A stretch of 64,000 nt of DNA from Diogma glabrata (GCA_963693315.1 OY856188.1:189307604-189371603); one strand, 5' to 3'; shown: positions 45,825 through 57,565, counted from the first letter of the stretch. The notes: generated by a model from the letters alone, not told the origin. A program made the numbers and translations.

Positions 45825-46510
45825 TATATATATATATATATATATTGTTTGTTGTATATATTATTTGTTTTGCTTTGTTTCTTTCTAGTGTACGTTTCTT
45901 TTTTATTTTTATACTGTAGCTGTAGATGTGGATGGGATGGATGTAGATACTAAATTATATTTCTGAACATAACTCTATGGATGTAGAAACTAAACTATAA
46001 TTTTGAACATATCTATGGATGTAGAGACTAAAACTAAACTATAAAAAAATACTAAAACAAACTTAGCTAAAAGATGACACGATAGTGTTGCCAGCATAAA
46101 CCTTTCAAAAAAATGACTAAATCAATTAGTTGTATTTTTTATTGTTAATTGACAAATTGGCGCTGCAACATTACCGGCCACCTTAAAATATTTATTTCGA
46201 AATTACTACTGACTTTATAGAATAAAACAAATTCCAAACACAAAAAATTTAAATGTAAAAAAAACAGAGGATAATTTACCTTATTACTAACATGACTTAT
46301 TAATTGCTATGATTATATACATATATTTTCGTTAATTACATAAACTAAAATTTTCTTAACCTCTATTGATTTTAGCTCTAAATTTGTTAAAATTCTTATA
46401 TATTTTGGTTAATATTATTTACTGCCAGTTATTGGGTTTGTAGCTCATTTAACCGAAGATTTTTGTTTGATTTATTTTGTTCGTTTGATTTATTTTGTTT
46501 TGATCTCATG
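45825..46510. other. Intergenic DNA, possible 3' LTR region of the BEL element
   Basis: Contains a threefold repeat of about 40 bp (GGATGTAGA(T/A)ACTAAA(T/C)TATA, 45936-46045). As it lies just downstream of the BEL integrase/C-terminal region it should include the 3' LTR, but I could not match it to the short LTR remnant at 52475. Confidence 0.4.
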
Positions 46511-46512
46511 AT

Positions 46513-49500
46513 CTAACTTACAGTAGATTCGATCGCTACTTCAATCGGAAGAACACAAATTCGCGATACCGCGCGTTTATACACACCGGTCGTTGTTTTG
46601 ACGGTAACTAATCTCACAATATTATCATCTCCAGGATGAACTTTGACGATCCGACCCATCAACCATTTAATTGGAGGTATATTTTCCTCCTTCCTCCGTT
46701 GTTGTAGTTCTAGCAAATACTCACTAGACCAACGTTGCCAAAATGTTTGAAAACAATGTTGTATACGTTGAAATCGTTCCAGTCTATTAAAATCTAAATG
46801 ATGGTTCTGGTAGAGCGTTGAGAGGTTCACCAATCAAAAAATGGGCTGGGGTTAGGGATGTTAGATCTGATGGATCGTTCGACATTGGAGTTAGTGGTCT
46901 TGAATTAAGACATGCTTTGGTTTGAGTAATAAGAGTATGTAGTTCCTTGAAAGTACATAAATGCGTACCCAACACTCGTTTTATGTGATTTTGGCACTCT
47001 TTATTGCAGCTTCCCATAAGCCGCCGAAGTGAGGCGATCGGGGTGGAATCCTTTTCCAATTCATTCCTTCTTCAGCGCCAAATTTTAAAACTTCATTTTT
47101 GTGGCATTGATTATTAAAAAGTCGTTGCAATTCTATTAACTCTCGGTTTGGTCCAACAAAGTTGGTTAGCATTATCGGAGGAAATGTTAGTACATCGTCC
47201 ATGTCTTGAAATAAATCGACGTAAGCTAGCCAAAAAAGCCCTTGTGGATAGTTCCGACACTAATTCTAGATGTACAGTCTTCATTGCAAAGCATACATAT
47301 AGTGAAATATAAACCTTTGAAATAACATTAGATCGGGTTTTATAATTAACTATAATTGGACCACAAAAGTCAATGCCTACATTTGTAAATGGTCCAGATG
47401 GTTGCACACGTTCAACTAGTAACTGACCCATGAATTGATCTGTCGATCGTGGTTTCGTCCTAAAACATCGGAGACAATCATGAACTATTCTTCTACACAA
47501 ATTTCTGCCATTGACTACCCAAAACTGTTGACGAGCATAGCTCAAAAGAGCTTGAGAACGTGTAAATTTCTTTTATGCTCATAATCAAACAAAAGTTTGG
47601 TAAATGTTTGATTAGATGGAATAGCTATTGGATGAATTTGATCGAATGGAAGTGATGAATGAAGAAGTCTGCCTCCTACCCGTAGAATTCCAAAATCATC
47701 AATGAATGGATATAATTTTTTAATCGAACTATTTCTTCCTATTGGTTTTTTAGCCTTCAGGTCTTCCATTTTTTAGCATATATTACATTTTGAACCACTT
47801 TTATCAAAGTTGTTTTGGCTATATTAATATCGTTTACATTGATTGTCTCAAAGCATCGCTGAATTTTTGCTCGTGCGACAGTTTCTTACAAACCGCAAAA
47901 TAATGGCAGTTATCCGTAACAGTTTATTAAAATCAGAAAATCTTTCAATAAACGCGTTATTTTCATCCTTAGTGGTTACTAAAATAATTTTTGTAGACAG
48001 TTCGTCGTCAAAGGTAGAGTTATTTGAAGTTATGAAAGGTAAGTAGTAAAGGTAAAAGTAGAATCGTTTAAAAATGATGACCCTTTCCACCATAATGTAT
48101 CAGACTGAATTTCAGATGGAAGTAACCCACGCGATACGATATCAGCTGGATTCAAGTTTGAAGGAATGTATGATCAAACATTTAAAGGAGTAATTTCTTG
48201 AATTTTTGAAACTCTGTTTGCAACGAAAGTAGAATATTTAGAAGGACTAGATTGAATTCGACAAAGCGTAATTTGAGAGTCTAACCATAGTACAGTTTTA
48301 GACCATTTAACCCTCAACGCTGATTGCACATTTTGTAATGCCTGGGCTAATAGAAGGCACACAATTCTAGTCTCGGAATCGTATGTTTTTTAAGTGGAGC
48401 TACCCTAGACTTCGCACATAGCAAATTGTATTCACACGTTCCATCGTTTTCGATTGACGGTACATACAGACAACATCCATAACCCTTTTCTGATGCGTCG
48501 GAAAATTCATGTAACTCTATCTCTTGTAGATTTTCGTGCATAATAACACATCGTGGAATTAAAATGTCATAGGTTGCGTTGAGTTGATTAAGAAATATAT
48601 TCCATTTTGAAGCGACTGGTTCTGGTATATCGTCATCCCAGGAGAATTCACTTGTAAACCATAATTGTTGCATAATTAATTTCCCTGTGAAAACTACTGG
48701 AGCATAAATTCCTAACGGGTCGAAAAGTTGGGCCTAAACTGATAGTACGTTACGTTTTGATGGCCGCACAAGAGTCGAGAATTCCCCTAAACTTAAACGA
48801 AAAAGGTCTCTTTTAAAATTCCATGGAACACCTAAAACACTTACGGTTTATGCTTTTTGTAGTTCTAGTTTCGACATCAAAGCTTGACGGTTTGAAGCTC
48901 ATTTTCGTAGTTGAAAACCTCCGTTTGATAATAGAGAAATTAATTCATTTTTAGAAAATATTAATGTCTCTTCATCATTCGCGCATAAAATTCATTGATA
49001 AAAATTTCAACCGCTTTAGGAAATGCAGAGAACTCATCTGAAGCTAATTGGGATAAGGTTTTAATTGCTAGATACGGTGCACTTGATGTCCCGTACGTCA
49101 CCGTGCTCAATTGGTACCAATAGGTTTTTCAGGTGAACTACGCCATATTTTGGCGTAATTTGTTGTAATTTACGATCAGATTCATCAATCAAAATTTGTC
49201 GATACATTTTGGGTATGTCTGCAACAAAGCCAAATTTGAACTGTCTAAAATGAATTAATATAGGAAAAAATTCTGATTGAATGGTTGGACCTGTTAACAA
49301 TACATCGTTTAACGATAAGCCCGAAGAAGATTTCGCATATGCGTTAAACACAACTCGGAATTTAGTGGTCGTGCTGCTTTCCTTAAAAATGGCATGGTGG
49401 GGCATAAAATAGGACGTTGCGGTAGTCTTAGGCTAAACTTGTTGCATATGAGCCAGTTGAATATAATCATTAATAAAAAGCTGATACTCTGACTTTAGTT

Positions 49501-49765
49501 CTGTAATTTCTTTGCAATCTACGTTCTAAATTGTAAAATTGTCTCAAAACTGTGTTGTAAGAATCTCCTAATTGATGTAAGTTAGACTTTGTTGGCAAAG
49601 CAATAGTGTACCTTCCAGTTTTTCCATCTCGTTTTACATTTTGCTCTTCAGCCGCCTTCTCTTCCAACGAATAGGTATTCTCGACATCCATTTCTTCAGA
49701 TTGCCAAACCCCCTGTATTTGTCTACTTAAAATGTCTACGTCACAGCAAAATAGTGACACATTAC
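46513..49765 (-). pseudogene. BEL/Pao retrotransposon pol, decayed
   Basis: On minus, in order: pre-RT block with KAAEEQNVKRDGKTGRYTIA (49.65 kb); RT with FKESSTTTKFRVVFNAYAKS, GLSLNDVLLTGPTIQ and ADIPKMYRQI (49.1-49.4 kb); RNase H with ELHEFSDASEKGYGCCLYV (48.5 kb) and WLDSQITL (48.3 kb); integrase zinc region with GILRVGGRLLHSSL (47.67 kb); core with VGIDFCGPI, ISSDNANQ and SPHFGGLWEAAIKSAK (catalytic D, D, E positions all present); and a C-terminal WLMGRIVKVHPGDDN block (46.65 kb). These are typical BEL/Pao features. The frame is broken at least seven times, and the RT YVDD motif is lost (EFYA followed by a frameshift near 48985), so it is inactive. Confidence 0.93.
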
Positions 49766-50250
49766 CATTCGACGGGAACTGCTCAAAGATTTACCACATA
49801 AAATAAAACCAAAATCGTGTTTCGTGGTAATTCCCTTACCAAAACAATAGTTTCCTCCTTCAAAATTTCAAAATATATTTCCACACCAAGAAGCATATCT
49901 ATGTGTTGTGGAATGTTGAATGAAGGATCTGCCAGGTTTACAAATTACTTAATGTGATCAATGTTATAATTCAGAGGAAACAGAGGAAGTTGCCCCGTTA
50001 TTTTGCTCAGAACTAGTAATTCTAAATTAGTGCTATAATCACTAGTTCGTGGAGGTTTACTCTATGTTTAATCGCTACGATTTTTTCATTAATACCACTT
50101 ATTGGACAGTTAACAATTTTTCTAGGTGAATTTAATTTTTGACACATAGATTCCGTTTTGAAATTAGATTGTGACCCTGATTCTAACAGAACACGACATG
50201 GCAGAGCACACCTTTACAGTTCTCTACCCATATAACAGCCGTAGATAATA
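49766..50250 (-). pseudogene. Degraded BEL protease region
   Basis: Lies between gag and RT where the BEL aspartic protease belongs. I can see only scraps in several frames, such as CRVLLESGSQSNF, SILNLELLVLSKI and DPSFNIPQHIDMLLG, the last two resembling the 'D..F..P..ID.LLG' block of BEL proteases. No intact DSG active site is in one long frame. Confidence 0.6.
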
Positions 50251-51600
50251 TTATTTGGGTAGTATCGTTTTTATTGCTAAGTTCACACATGTGAATTCTG
50301 ATGCAAAGCTGTTCTGTGAGCAAGTGGGGATATGGTTATCAATAACGGGTGTATTGTTTAAGAAATTTGGACGCTCATTAGGAGTAAGTTGCGACGATGC
50401 AACATTTTGAATTTGTGAATTTGAACTTCCAACTTTCTTGGTGTAATGTAAAATTGTATTGTGATTACGTCCACATATTTGGCAACCTTTTGAACGACAA
50501 TTATATAATCTATGCTTACCAAAACAATTTCTACAAAGATTATTTTTATTGATCCACTCAGTTTGTTGAGACCACGTTAAATTCTTAAACGTTTCGCAAA
50601 AATAAATCAAATGGTTTTTTGAGCAATATACACATGCAAGCGTAGATGCTACTAGATTCTGAGAAAATTTAGTACCTTTATCTCTAAAATAAGATTTTTG
50701 ATTATCGTCGTATTTGTGTGATGGTAATTTAGGTAGTTGTGTACTGTTACTAGATGTGGCTTCGATAAGTCTAGCTTTTTTCTCTAATGCATCATTAACT
50801 TCTTTTATTGTCGTAAGTTCTCGATTTTCACGTAGCTCTTGCAGTTCTAATTTCGATTGTTTATCAACTATCCGCAAAATAAGATAAACGAAATAATAGT
50901 CCCAATATTCTACAGGAATTTCTAACGCTCTTAAAGCATTATAATGCTCCCAAAAATGACAGATAAATTTCCTAAGAGTCTGGGTTCAGGATTATCGCGA
51001 ATAACTTTTAAATCGTAGATTTCTGCTAAATGTAGATCCTTTGTTCGTGTTTTATTTCCAAAAAATGACAGTAGCGACTGCCAAACACTTTCATAATTGG
51101 TCGCTGTAGGTGGTAAACTGTCAATCAAGTAAAAAGCTGAACTATGCTTAAGTGCGTCGTAAAGATATCTAAATTTAACTATTGAACTAAATTTTTTATT
51201 GTTATGGACAGTTTTAATGAACATTTCTTTAAATTGTAGCCAATTTAAATATTCTCCATTAAACTTCGGAAAATTTATTGATGTTATCAAAATGATTGCC
51301 TGATAATTTTTCGTACGCTCTATTTCACTTTCTGGTTTATTCTGTGAATGTTCGTCGTTTAGCTTTAATGGCTGAATCATACGATCAATTCTACTCTCTA
51401 ATTCACTCACCGATTCACCATTCATATTGAGGAACTGTCTCTGCCACATCCGTATCTAATAGGAGCAACTTGGTATGTGAATTATTAAACTTACCATACA
51501 ATTCTTTTGACCTCTGCAACAAGGATTCCAACTCACCAATCGTAAATCTACCTTCCTTTTCTGTTAAACGATTTCTAATACTTGTGACCTTTCCTTTCAA
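50251..51600 (-). pseudogene. BEL/Pao Gag, element 2
   Basis: On minus the N-terminal part (KGKVTSIRNRLTEKEGRFT) leads into the DUF1759-type gag core: INFPKFNGEYLNWLQFKEMF, then KFRYLYDALKHSSAF and NYESVWQSLLSFFGNK. Zinc-knuckle blocks follow: CVYCSKNHLIYFCETFKNLT, NLCRNCFGKHRLYNCRSKGC and CQICGRNHNTILH. It is split into at least three frames (51415-51600, 50931-51449, 50251-50877). The cysteines and histidines are well kept, so decay is moderate. It belongs with the pol at 46513-49765 and the primer site at 52457. Confidence 0.92.
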
Positions 51601-52456
51601 GCTGAGTAAAGATTTTTGTAAAATTCAATACTCATTTTTGATTAATTGATATTTTAATAATTGAACTTAAAAAAATTTAATTGTAATATTTTTATGAAAT
51701 TTTTTTTTATATATAGAATTATAGTCAGAATAATATAATGGAGTTTAAAAAATATGTCGTGAAATATTTTATTATAAACGTAAATTTATAAGAAGCCTAA
51801 ATATATATTTAATTAAAATTGTAATCTAGTCTAGGATCTATTATTCTAATTTGATTAATGCTACTGGTTATTAAATTATTTATTATTTTATTAGTTATTT
51901 AATTGATTACTTTATTTCCAATCCAGTTTGTTGTTAAAATAGCATCCTTTGTTTTCTTTATTATAATCCTTCTGATTTCTGATTAAAGCTTGGCGTCTAT
52001 ATTAAGCGTGGTTTAATTTGTTCGTCACTTTTTTAGTTTGGCGTCACTTTTTACGCGTGGACTCACTTTTTTGTTTAGGTGTAACTTTGCGCTTCAATAT
52101 AATAGATTTTTTTTTAAATTGGATTGGCTTACCTTGGAAGCTTGGCGTTGTTTTTAAGTACAAAAAATGTAATTTTTTATTTATTGTATGTTTATTTTAT
52201 TTTCTTAGTTGTATATTTTCACTGTCTACTTATAAGTTCACTGTTATTCAATACGATTTTCACATAATATTTCATTAATTATAATTTTTTGTTCACTTGT
52301 AGATTTTCATTTAACTTTTTATACACACTATTTTTTTTATAACTTGCTTTTATTTTTCACTATTGAAATAGATTTAATTATAATTCTATTGTTAGAAACT
52401 TATTATATTATGTATATTCACTAATAAATTGAAACTATTTGTCGCTGATAAATTCT
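51601..52456 (-). other. 5' untranslated leader of BEL element 2
   Basis: About 850 bp between primer site and gag, A+T-rich, without a coding match. The plus-strand frame at 52018-52278 is judged spurious. Confidence 0.5.
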
Positions 52457-52474
52457 ATCCGGCTCGTAAGACCA
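52457..52474 (-). promoter_or_regulatory. Primer-binding site of BEL element 2
   Basis: On minus, TGGTCTTACGAGCCGGAT matches BEL-type primer sites (TGGTCCTTCGAGCCGGAT form) and follows ...GAACATT, probably an LTR end of CA plus TT. Only about 75 bp of LTR-like sequence (to about 52550) precedes it before the gag of element 1 begins, so this LTR looks truncated. Confidence 0.75.
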
Positions 52475-52549
52475 AATGTTCGTTTGATTTGTAGATTAAA
52501 TAAAAAAAATATTTATTTTTATAAATGTATATATTTCTTTTTTTAAATG

Positions 52550-53857
52550 CGGTTGGCAAAATTGCGGTTATCTTTTTTGTTCTTATAGCATGCGCGGCAA
52601 CAATTGAATCTACATTTTGATCTGCTAATGTTGTGTTATTACTTAAAATTTCATTCGTAATGGGTTTGTTTCGTATATCTTGATGGAGTGTTGTGTGGTG
52701 TCGCGCTTTACAAATACTACATCTGTAGCGTGATCGACAATTTGACGATTGACGGTTTTTATACAAACAAACAAATCACAATTTTTTCTCGGCTACGAAA
52801 CCTCTTCTTTCATCTACAGGAAGATCTAAAAATTTATCGCAGTTTCAAAGATAGTGGTTTTGATTGCACTTGACGCAAGAAATGTCTTCGACATTTGTCT
52901 GCATCAACTTCATCCCAGCGTTAGGTGTGTTACGTTGCGGTACTCTTTTCGTTGTTTCACAACTTTCTAGCGTATCGCTTTGTTTGTTCAGGAACTCAAA
53001 AAATTGCTGTACGGTTGGGAAATCAATTCCATAGCTATGCTGAGCCCATGCTTGTTTCGTGACCAAATCAAGCTTGCTCACTAAAATGTATATTAACCAT
53101 GGGTCACGAGACTGAACTGGTTCACCTAAGACCTTCATTCCTCTCAGCACGTCGTCGGATACATCTCGCATGTGATGGAGTGATTTAGCTATTGGCTGCA
53201 CTATCGATAGTTGATCCATAAATTGTTTCAAAAACAAAATTATTACGTGCTTCTTTTTATCATAATGGCGTACAATTATATCCCAAGCTTCATCGTAATT
53301 CGCGTCGGTGATTGCTATGTGACTTATCAAAGTTGCGGCTTCACCTCGTAGCAATCCCTTTAAATATTGGAGCTTGTGAACCTTGGAAATACGTGGGTTG
53401 TTATTAATGGATGTATCGAATAGATCTCGAAAAGATACAAACTCTGAATAAATACCAGAAAATATCGGTACATTAATACGTGGAAGCCGTACATCATCAT
53501 CACTTTTGGTAGTCATATTTGAGAATTCATGAAAAATGTTTTTTGATTCGCCATGAGTTCTTGTAAACTGCCATCTAAGTCTGCTCGGGGTTGAGTTTTG
53601 CCAAGTGTCAATTCCGCTTCCATGAGTTTACTCTTAGCGCTAAAATATTTAGTTTCAAGTTGTTCTTGAAGAGTAATATTTTCTGATGTATCTCCATATA
53701 TATCTCTCTCTAATTTATATTCCGCCCATTCTTCATTTAAGAGGTTAATGTTAACCTTTATTCTCTCTACTGCTTCGTTAAGAAGGTTTCCCTTTGCGAT
53801 ATTTTCTATTTCAGAAAAGCGCTTCAGCTTTCTTTGTAAAGCTCGCGTGTTTGCCAT
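52550..53857 (-). pseudogene. BEL/Pao Gag, element 1 (partial)
   Basis: On minus, a coiled-coil-like N-terminal piece (MANTRALQRKLKRFSEIENI, 53857-53513) is followed in another frame by the gag core (INVPIFSGIYSEFVSFRDLF, YLKGLLRGEAATLISHIAI, DPWLIYILVSKLDLVTKQAW) at 53516-52845. Then come VKCNQNH and CSICKARHHTTLHQ zinc-knuckle remains near 52.7-52.87 kb. The gene stops at KITAILPTAFKK near 52550, at the protease start, where sequence of element 2 takes over. No pol for this element is present. Confidence 0.92.
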
Positions 53858-53985
53858 GTTGCCTTTAATAATGATATCGTTACGTTTTCACAAAAAGACA
53901 AAATGTGTATTATAAACAAGAACTTGATTTTCACTATTATATATCACTTATAAGATGTAATTATAATTAAAATAAGATGATTAAT

Positions 53986-54003
53986 ATCTGGCTCGAAGGA
54001 CCA
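53986..54003 (-). promoter_or_regulatory. Primer-binding site of BEL element 1
   Basis: On minus, TGGTCCTTCGAGCCAGAT directly follows ...TTATTCA, an LTR end in CA. It is the classic BEL primer form. The 5' LTR must lie to the right (from 54004); its far end was not resolved, but it cannot extend past the hairpin repeat at 54277. Confidence 0.85.
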
Positions 54004-54276
54004 TGAATAAATTGAGGGTATTTATTTCAAACAAAAATGTAAAACAAAAAATATATTAAAATTGTTTTATACCAAAAATATTTTATTGTTTTCCCTTTAA
54101 TAATAAATCAAAAAATAAAGCATTATGTTTTTATTTATCACAATATTATTAATTTATGTTTAAACCAATCGCAAACAATGTTTAAATACAATAGCTGACA
54201 ATTATTTATTTCAGTTCACAGTAATCTTTGCCTTTAATCAAATTTGTTTTTAATAAAAATTTTCATATATAATATA

Positions 54277-54845
54277 ACGAGTCGTCAAATAATAGTCGAT
54301 TATTTTTCATAATCATTATTACGAATGTCATTTGAGGTCCCGAGGGCGCGTAGCGCACGAGGGAAATTTTTGACCTCAAATGGCATGAGTGGTAATGTTG
54401 AAAAATAATCGACTAATAATTTGATGACGAGTTGTATTTAGCAGACAATTTAACGAACAGAAATAGTAACATTATTTCATACAACATATTCCTTTGTTGT
54501 CAAACAAAATTAAATATTATTTCATCTTAGTAGGCGCATAAATGTTATAAATTTGTAATTTATTTTTGAAAAATAAACATAAACATGCAATCATTTATGA
54601 ATGAAAACGGACATTTTTACTATTTGCAAATTGCATTTTCACATAATTTTATATGTGCATTTTGGTTTTAAATTAATATATTAAGTAGGCGGAAAATATT
54701 CGAAAATATTCGCTGTTCCTTCCTACCAGAAAAAAATAATCGAAACAAATCGTTTTGATTTGCTAAAAAATAGTAAATGAAGCGTTTTGATTGGACCTTA
54801 TTGAAACTTTTTTTAGAGAGTTGAATTGTCATTAAAATTCACAAT
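54277..54845. repeat. Dispersed hairpin-containing repeat, copy 2
   Basis: The first 156 bp (54277-54432) are a long hairpin: arms of about 60 bp around the core CCCGAGGGCGCGTAGCGCAC then GAGGG. The remainder matches 19100-19475 (TTAGTAGGCGCATAAATG, AATCATTTATGAATGAAAAC, TTAATATATTAAGTAGGC, GTTGAATTGTCA). This copy is shorter and probably closer to the ancestral form than the one at 18307-19475. Confidence 0.85.
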
Positions 54846-54909
54846 GAAAATATAAAATACTCGCTAAATAATATAATCAAAAAACTATTGTCAAATCGCA
54901 CAACAATAA

Positions 54910-55543
54910 GGGCGATGATACATGTAAAAGAAATATCTTTCAGACATAAAAAATTTCGCATTTAATTGGTTGAGGGGCGGTAACATTTTTTAAATTTCAA
55001 AAAAATATTTTTGACTGAAAGACAGAAAAAATATCTGTAAGATAAAAATACATAACCTAAAAAGATATTTTTTTTCTTGACAGTTAAAACTGATTAACTG
55101 AAAAATTGATTTTAAAAGTAAGTTTTACCAATAATCAATTACAATTAACTTAATTTGATGATTTAGCTACAATTAAAATAATTTGTTTACTTATTAGGCG
55201 ATAATCGCAACAAAAAAAATACAAATTTGGTCCAATGTGAAAATGCCTAAATCTATATGAATAAGTAAACAAATTATTTTAATTGTAATTAAATAATCAA
55301 ATTAAGTTGATTGTAATTGATTATTGGTAAAACTTACTTTTAAAATCAATTTTTCAGTTAATCAGTTTTAACTGTCAACCAAAAAATATCTTTTAGGTTA
55401 TGTTTTTTTATCTTACAGATATTTTTTCTGTCTTTCAGTCAAAAATATTTTTTTGAAATTTAAAAAATGTTACCGCCCCTCAACCAATTAAATGCGAAAT
55501 TTTTTATGTCTGAAAGATATTTCTTTTACATGTATCATCGCCC
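54910..55543. mobile_element. 634-bp palindromic MITE with TAA target duplications
   Basis: Arms of about 285 bp (54910-55195 and 55261-55543) are almost perfect reverse complements, beginning GGGCGATGATACATGTAAAA. TAA flanks both ends (54907-54909 and 55544-55546), as in PIF/Harbinger-type insertions. Only about 65 bp in the middle are unique. No coding region. Confidence 0.93.
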
Positions 55544-55546
55544 TAA

Positions 55547-55710
55547 ATCGTTTTAAAATTTATTTATTTAAAATTCACAAAATGTTTCTTTATTAATTGT
55601 TGACGCCTCTGACTTGGTATAGGTTTTTTCTTGATTGATGACATCAAAACAAAGAGCCAGAGGATTATCAACGACTTTGTCGGATAATTAAAACCTGTGA
55701 TGTTAGAGCA
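55547..55710. other. Spacer before the 51-bp array
   Basis: No gene seen. It contains GACGCCTCTGACTTGG and the partly complementary AGAGCCAGAGG near 55605-55665. Confidence 0.4.
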
Positions 55711-56458
55711 TGCGTGTCCAAATTATCACGCCTAATAAATAGTAACTGTGATCGATGAGATTGCGTGTCCAAATTATCACGCCCAGCAAATAATAAGTAT
55801 AATCGATAACAATGCGTGTTCAAATTATCACGCCTAATAACTAATAACGATGATCGATGAAATAAGTATAATGATAACAATGCGTGTCCAGATTATCACG
55901 CCTAATAAATAGTAACGATGGTCGATGAGACTGCGTGTCCAAATTATCACGCCTAGTACGTGACAAATAAAATCAATAATAGTGCGTGTCCAAATTATCA
56001 CGCCTAATAACTAGTGACGATGATCGATGAAACTACGTGTCCAAACTATCACGCCTAGCAAATGACAAATGTAATGGATAGCAAATGCGTGTCCAAATTA
56101 TCACGCCTAATATCTAGTAACGATAATCGGTGAAACTGCGTGTACAAATTATCACGCCTAGCAGATAACAAATATAATCGATGATACTGCGTGTCCAAGT
56201 TATCACGCCTAATAACTAATGACGATGGTCGATGAAACTGCGTGTCTAGAGATGGCAAAACCGGTTTCAATAACATAAGAAAACCGGTTTAGAAACCGGT
56301 TTTCCTTGTGTTACGAAACGGGTTTTGCCATTCCTATGCGTGTCAAAATTATCACGCCTAGCAAATGACAAATGTAATGGATAGTAATACGTGTCCAAAT
56401 TATCACGCCTAATATTCTAGTAACGATAATCGATGAAACTGCGTGTCCAGATTATCAC
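55711..56458. repeat. 51-bp tandem array (13 units) next to a Gypsy gag
   Basis: TGCGTGTCCAAATTATCACG-type units start at 55711, 55762, 55813, 55881, 55932, 55983, 56034, 56086, 56137, 56188, 56239, 56388 and 56440. The spacing is 51 bp (52 twice, 68 once); allowing for the 90-bp MITE and its duplicated TGCGTGTC, the 56239-56388 interval is also about 51. Two unit types alternate (CTAGCAAATGACAAAT versus CTAATAACTAGTAACGATG). 51 is a multiple of three, and the minus strand reads an RRDNLDTQFHRLSLL-type 17-residue repeat. It joins directly to the zinc-knuckle end of the gag at 56459. Confidence 0.92.
56247..56336. mobile_element. 90-bp hAT-type MITE with exact 8-bp target duplication
   Basis: Ends TAGAGATGGCAAAACCGGTT and, from the other side, TAGGAATGGCAAAACCCGTT. 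TGCGTGTC stands on both sides (56239-56246 and 56337-56344). The 8-bp duplication plus TAG(A/G)GATGGCAAA ends are hAT hallmarks. Its interior repeats AACCGGTTT three times. Confidence 0.93.
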
Positions 56459-57176
56459 AATATTTACATTCTGTATTAATATGTTGACATTTATTGGCCA
56501 AATGTGTATCAAGTCCGCAACGATAACATTTTAAAATAATACTTTTACCTTTCATGAATTTTTTCTTTGTATTATGTTGAGGTTGTGGTTGTGGTACGTA
56601 CTTCTTTTGATGTTATTGATTGACTCGCATCATCTCTGGCTTATTTTGCATCTCAGCACCACCTAGTTGTGGCAATTCCATTGCAGTGGCTGTATCCACT
56701 GCTTTTTCTAATGTTAGATCTCGAATTTCTAATAGCCGGTTTCATATAACCGTGCTCTTTAAACCAAACACAAATTGGTTTCTTATCGCCGTATTTAAAT
56801 AATTTTGAAAATTGCATGTTAATGCTAACTTGTGTAAATTTGATAAAAATATGTTTATCGTCTCACCATCTTGTTGCTTGCATAGGTGAAATCTAAAATT
56901 CTCCACTATATCCAATGGCTGTGGATGATAATAATTTTCTAGCATTTTCACTATTTCAGCAAAAGTTTTTTCTTGTGGTTTTGTTGGTGCCAATTTGTCT
57001 AACCCCATATAATGTAAAAGCAAATGGAGTTTTTCATCTTCTTCTTCAACTTTAAAAATTTTAATAGCACCTTGTAGTCTCTCTACCCAACGCGACCATA
57101 TTGTTTTCGTTTTATCGCAATTTTCCATTATAAACGTGTAATTCTGCATTGTAAAATTTTGTCTTTTTTTAGGCAA
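56459..57176 (-). pseudogene. gag: Gypsy gag with zinc knuckle, copy 1
   Basis: On minus, from MPKKRQNFTMQNYTFIMENC at 57176: WVERLQGAIKIFKVEEEDEK, LLHYMGLDKLAPTKPQ, IVKMLENYYHPQPLDIVENF and LHKLALTCNFQNYLNTAIRN. This is the gag core of a Gypsy group common in arthropods and molluscs. After a frameshift near 56742 it continues through EIRDLTLEKAVDTATAMEL to a CYRCGLDTHLANKCQHINTE zinc knuckle at about 56500. Instead of protease the sequence then enters the 51-bp array. An in-frame stop lies near 56610. A second, shorter copy is at 57805-58071. Confidence 0.88.
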
Positions 57177-57565
57177 AAAAATTATGTAATTTGTAAATTG
57201 GTGGATCCAAAATAAATTTTATTAATAAAACTTGTAAGTGATTGTATAAATTGCGTAATTTAAATCCAGAATTTTTTTTATGAATTTTTTTCTATGCAGT
57301 TGAGATTTATTGAAACGATTTCGAAAAGTCGATTCGGCTTTAAATTTGGAGGTCTTGAATGGATGGGATTAATCATCACATAAATTCATCACGAAGGACA
57401 ATAATACTATTCGTTTTTCGTCAATATTGTCAATTGTTTTGTGTTGTGGTAGAAAAGCTCTAACCTTTTCCAGAAGTGTTTTGGTGCTTACACCAAATAG
57501 GTCAACTGAAATTTTCATGAACGATGACATGGGTAATTTGTTTTGACTGTTGACGTGTTTTGAGT
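57177..57565. repeat. Gypsy leader plus LINE piece, duplicated unit 1
   Basis: 57177-57285 matches 58072-58165 (leader upstream of gag), and 57290-57565 matches 58672-58945 (LINE ORF1/ORF2 boundary, CAGTTGAGATTTATTGAAAC to GTTGACGTGTTTTGAGTTGG). The approximately 500 bp lying between these two parts in the second copy are absent here. Confidence 0.85.

Noticed and set aside
55711..56458. Regular repeats with spacing, at first sight CRISPR-like
   Set aside because: The 'spacers' are repeats too (two alternating unit types), the setting is eukaryotic, and no cas genes exist. It is a tandem array.
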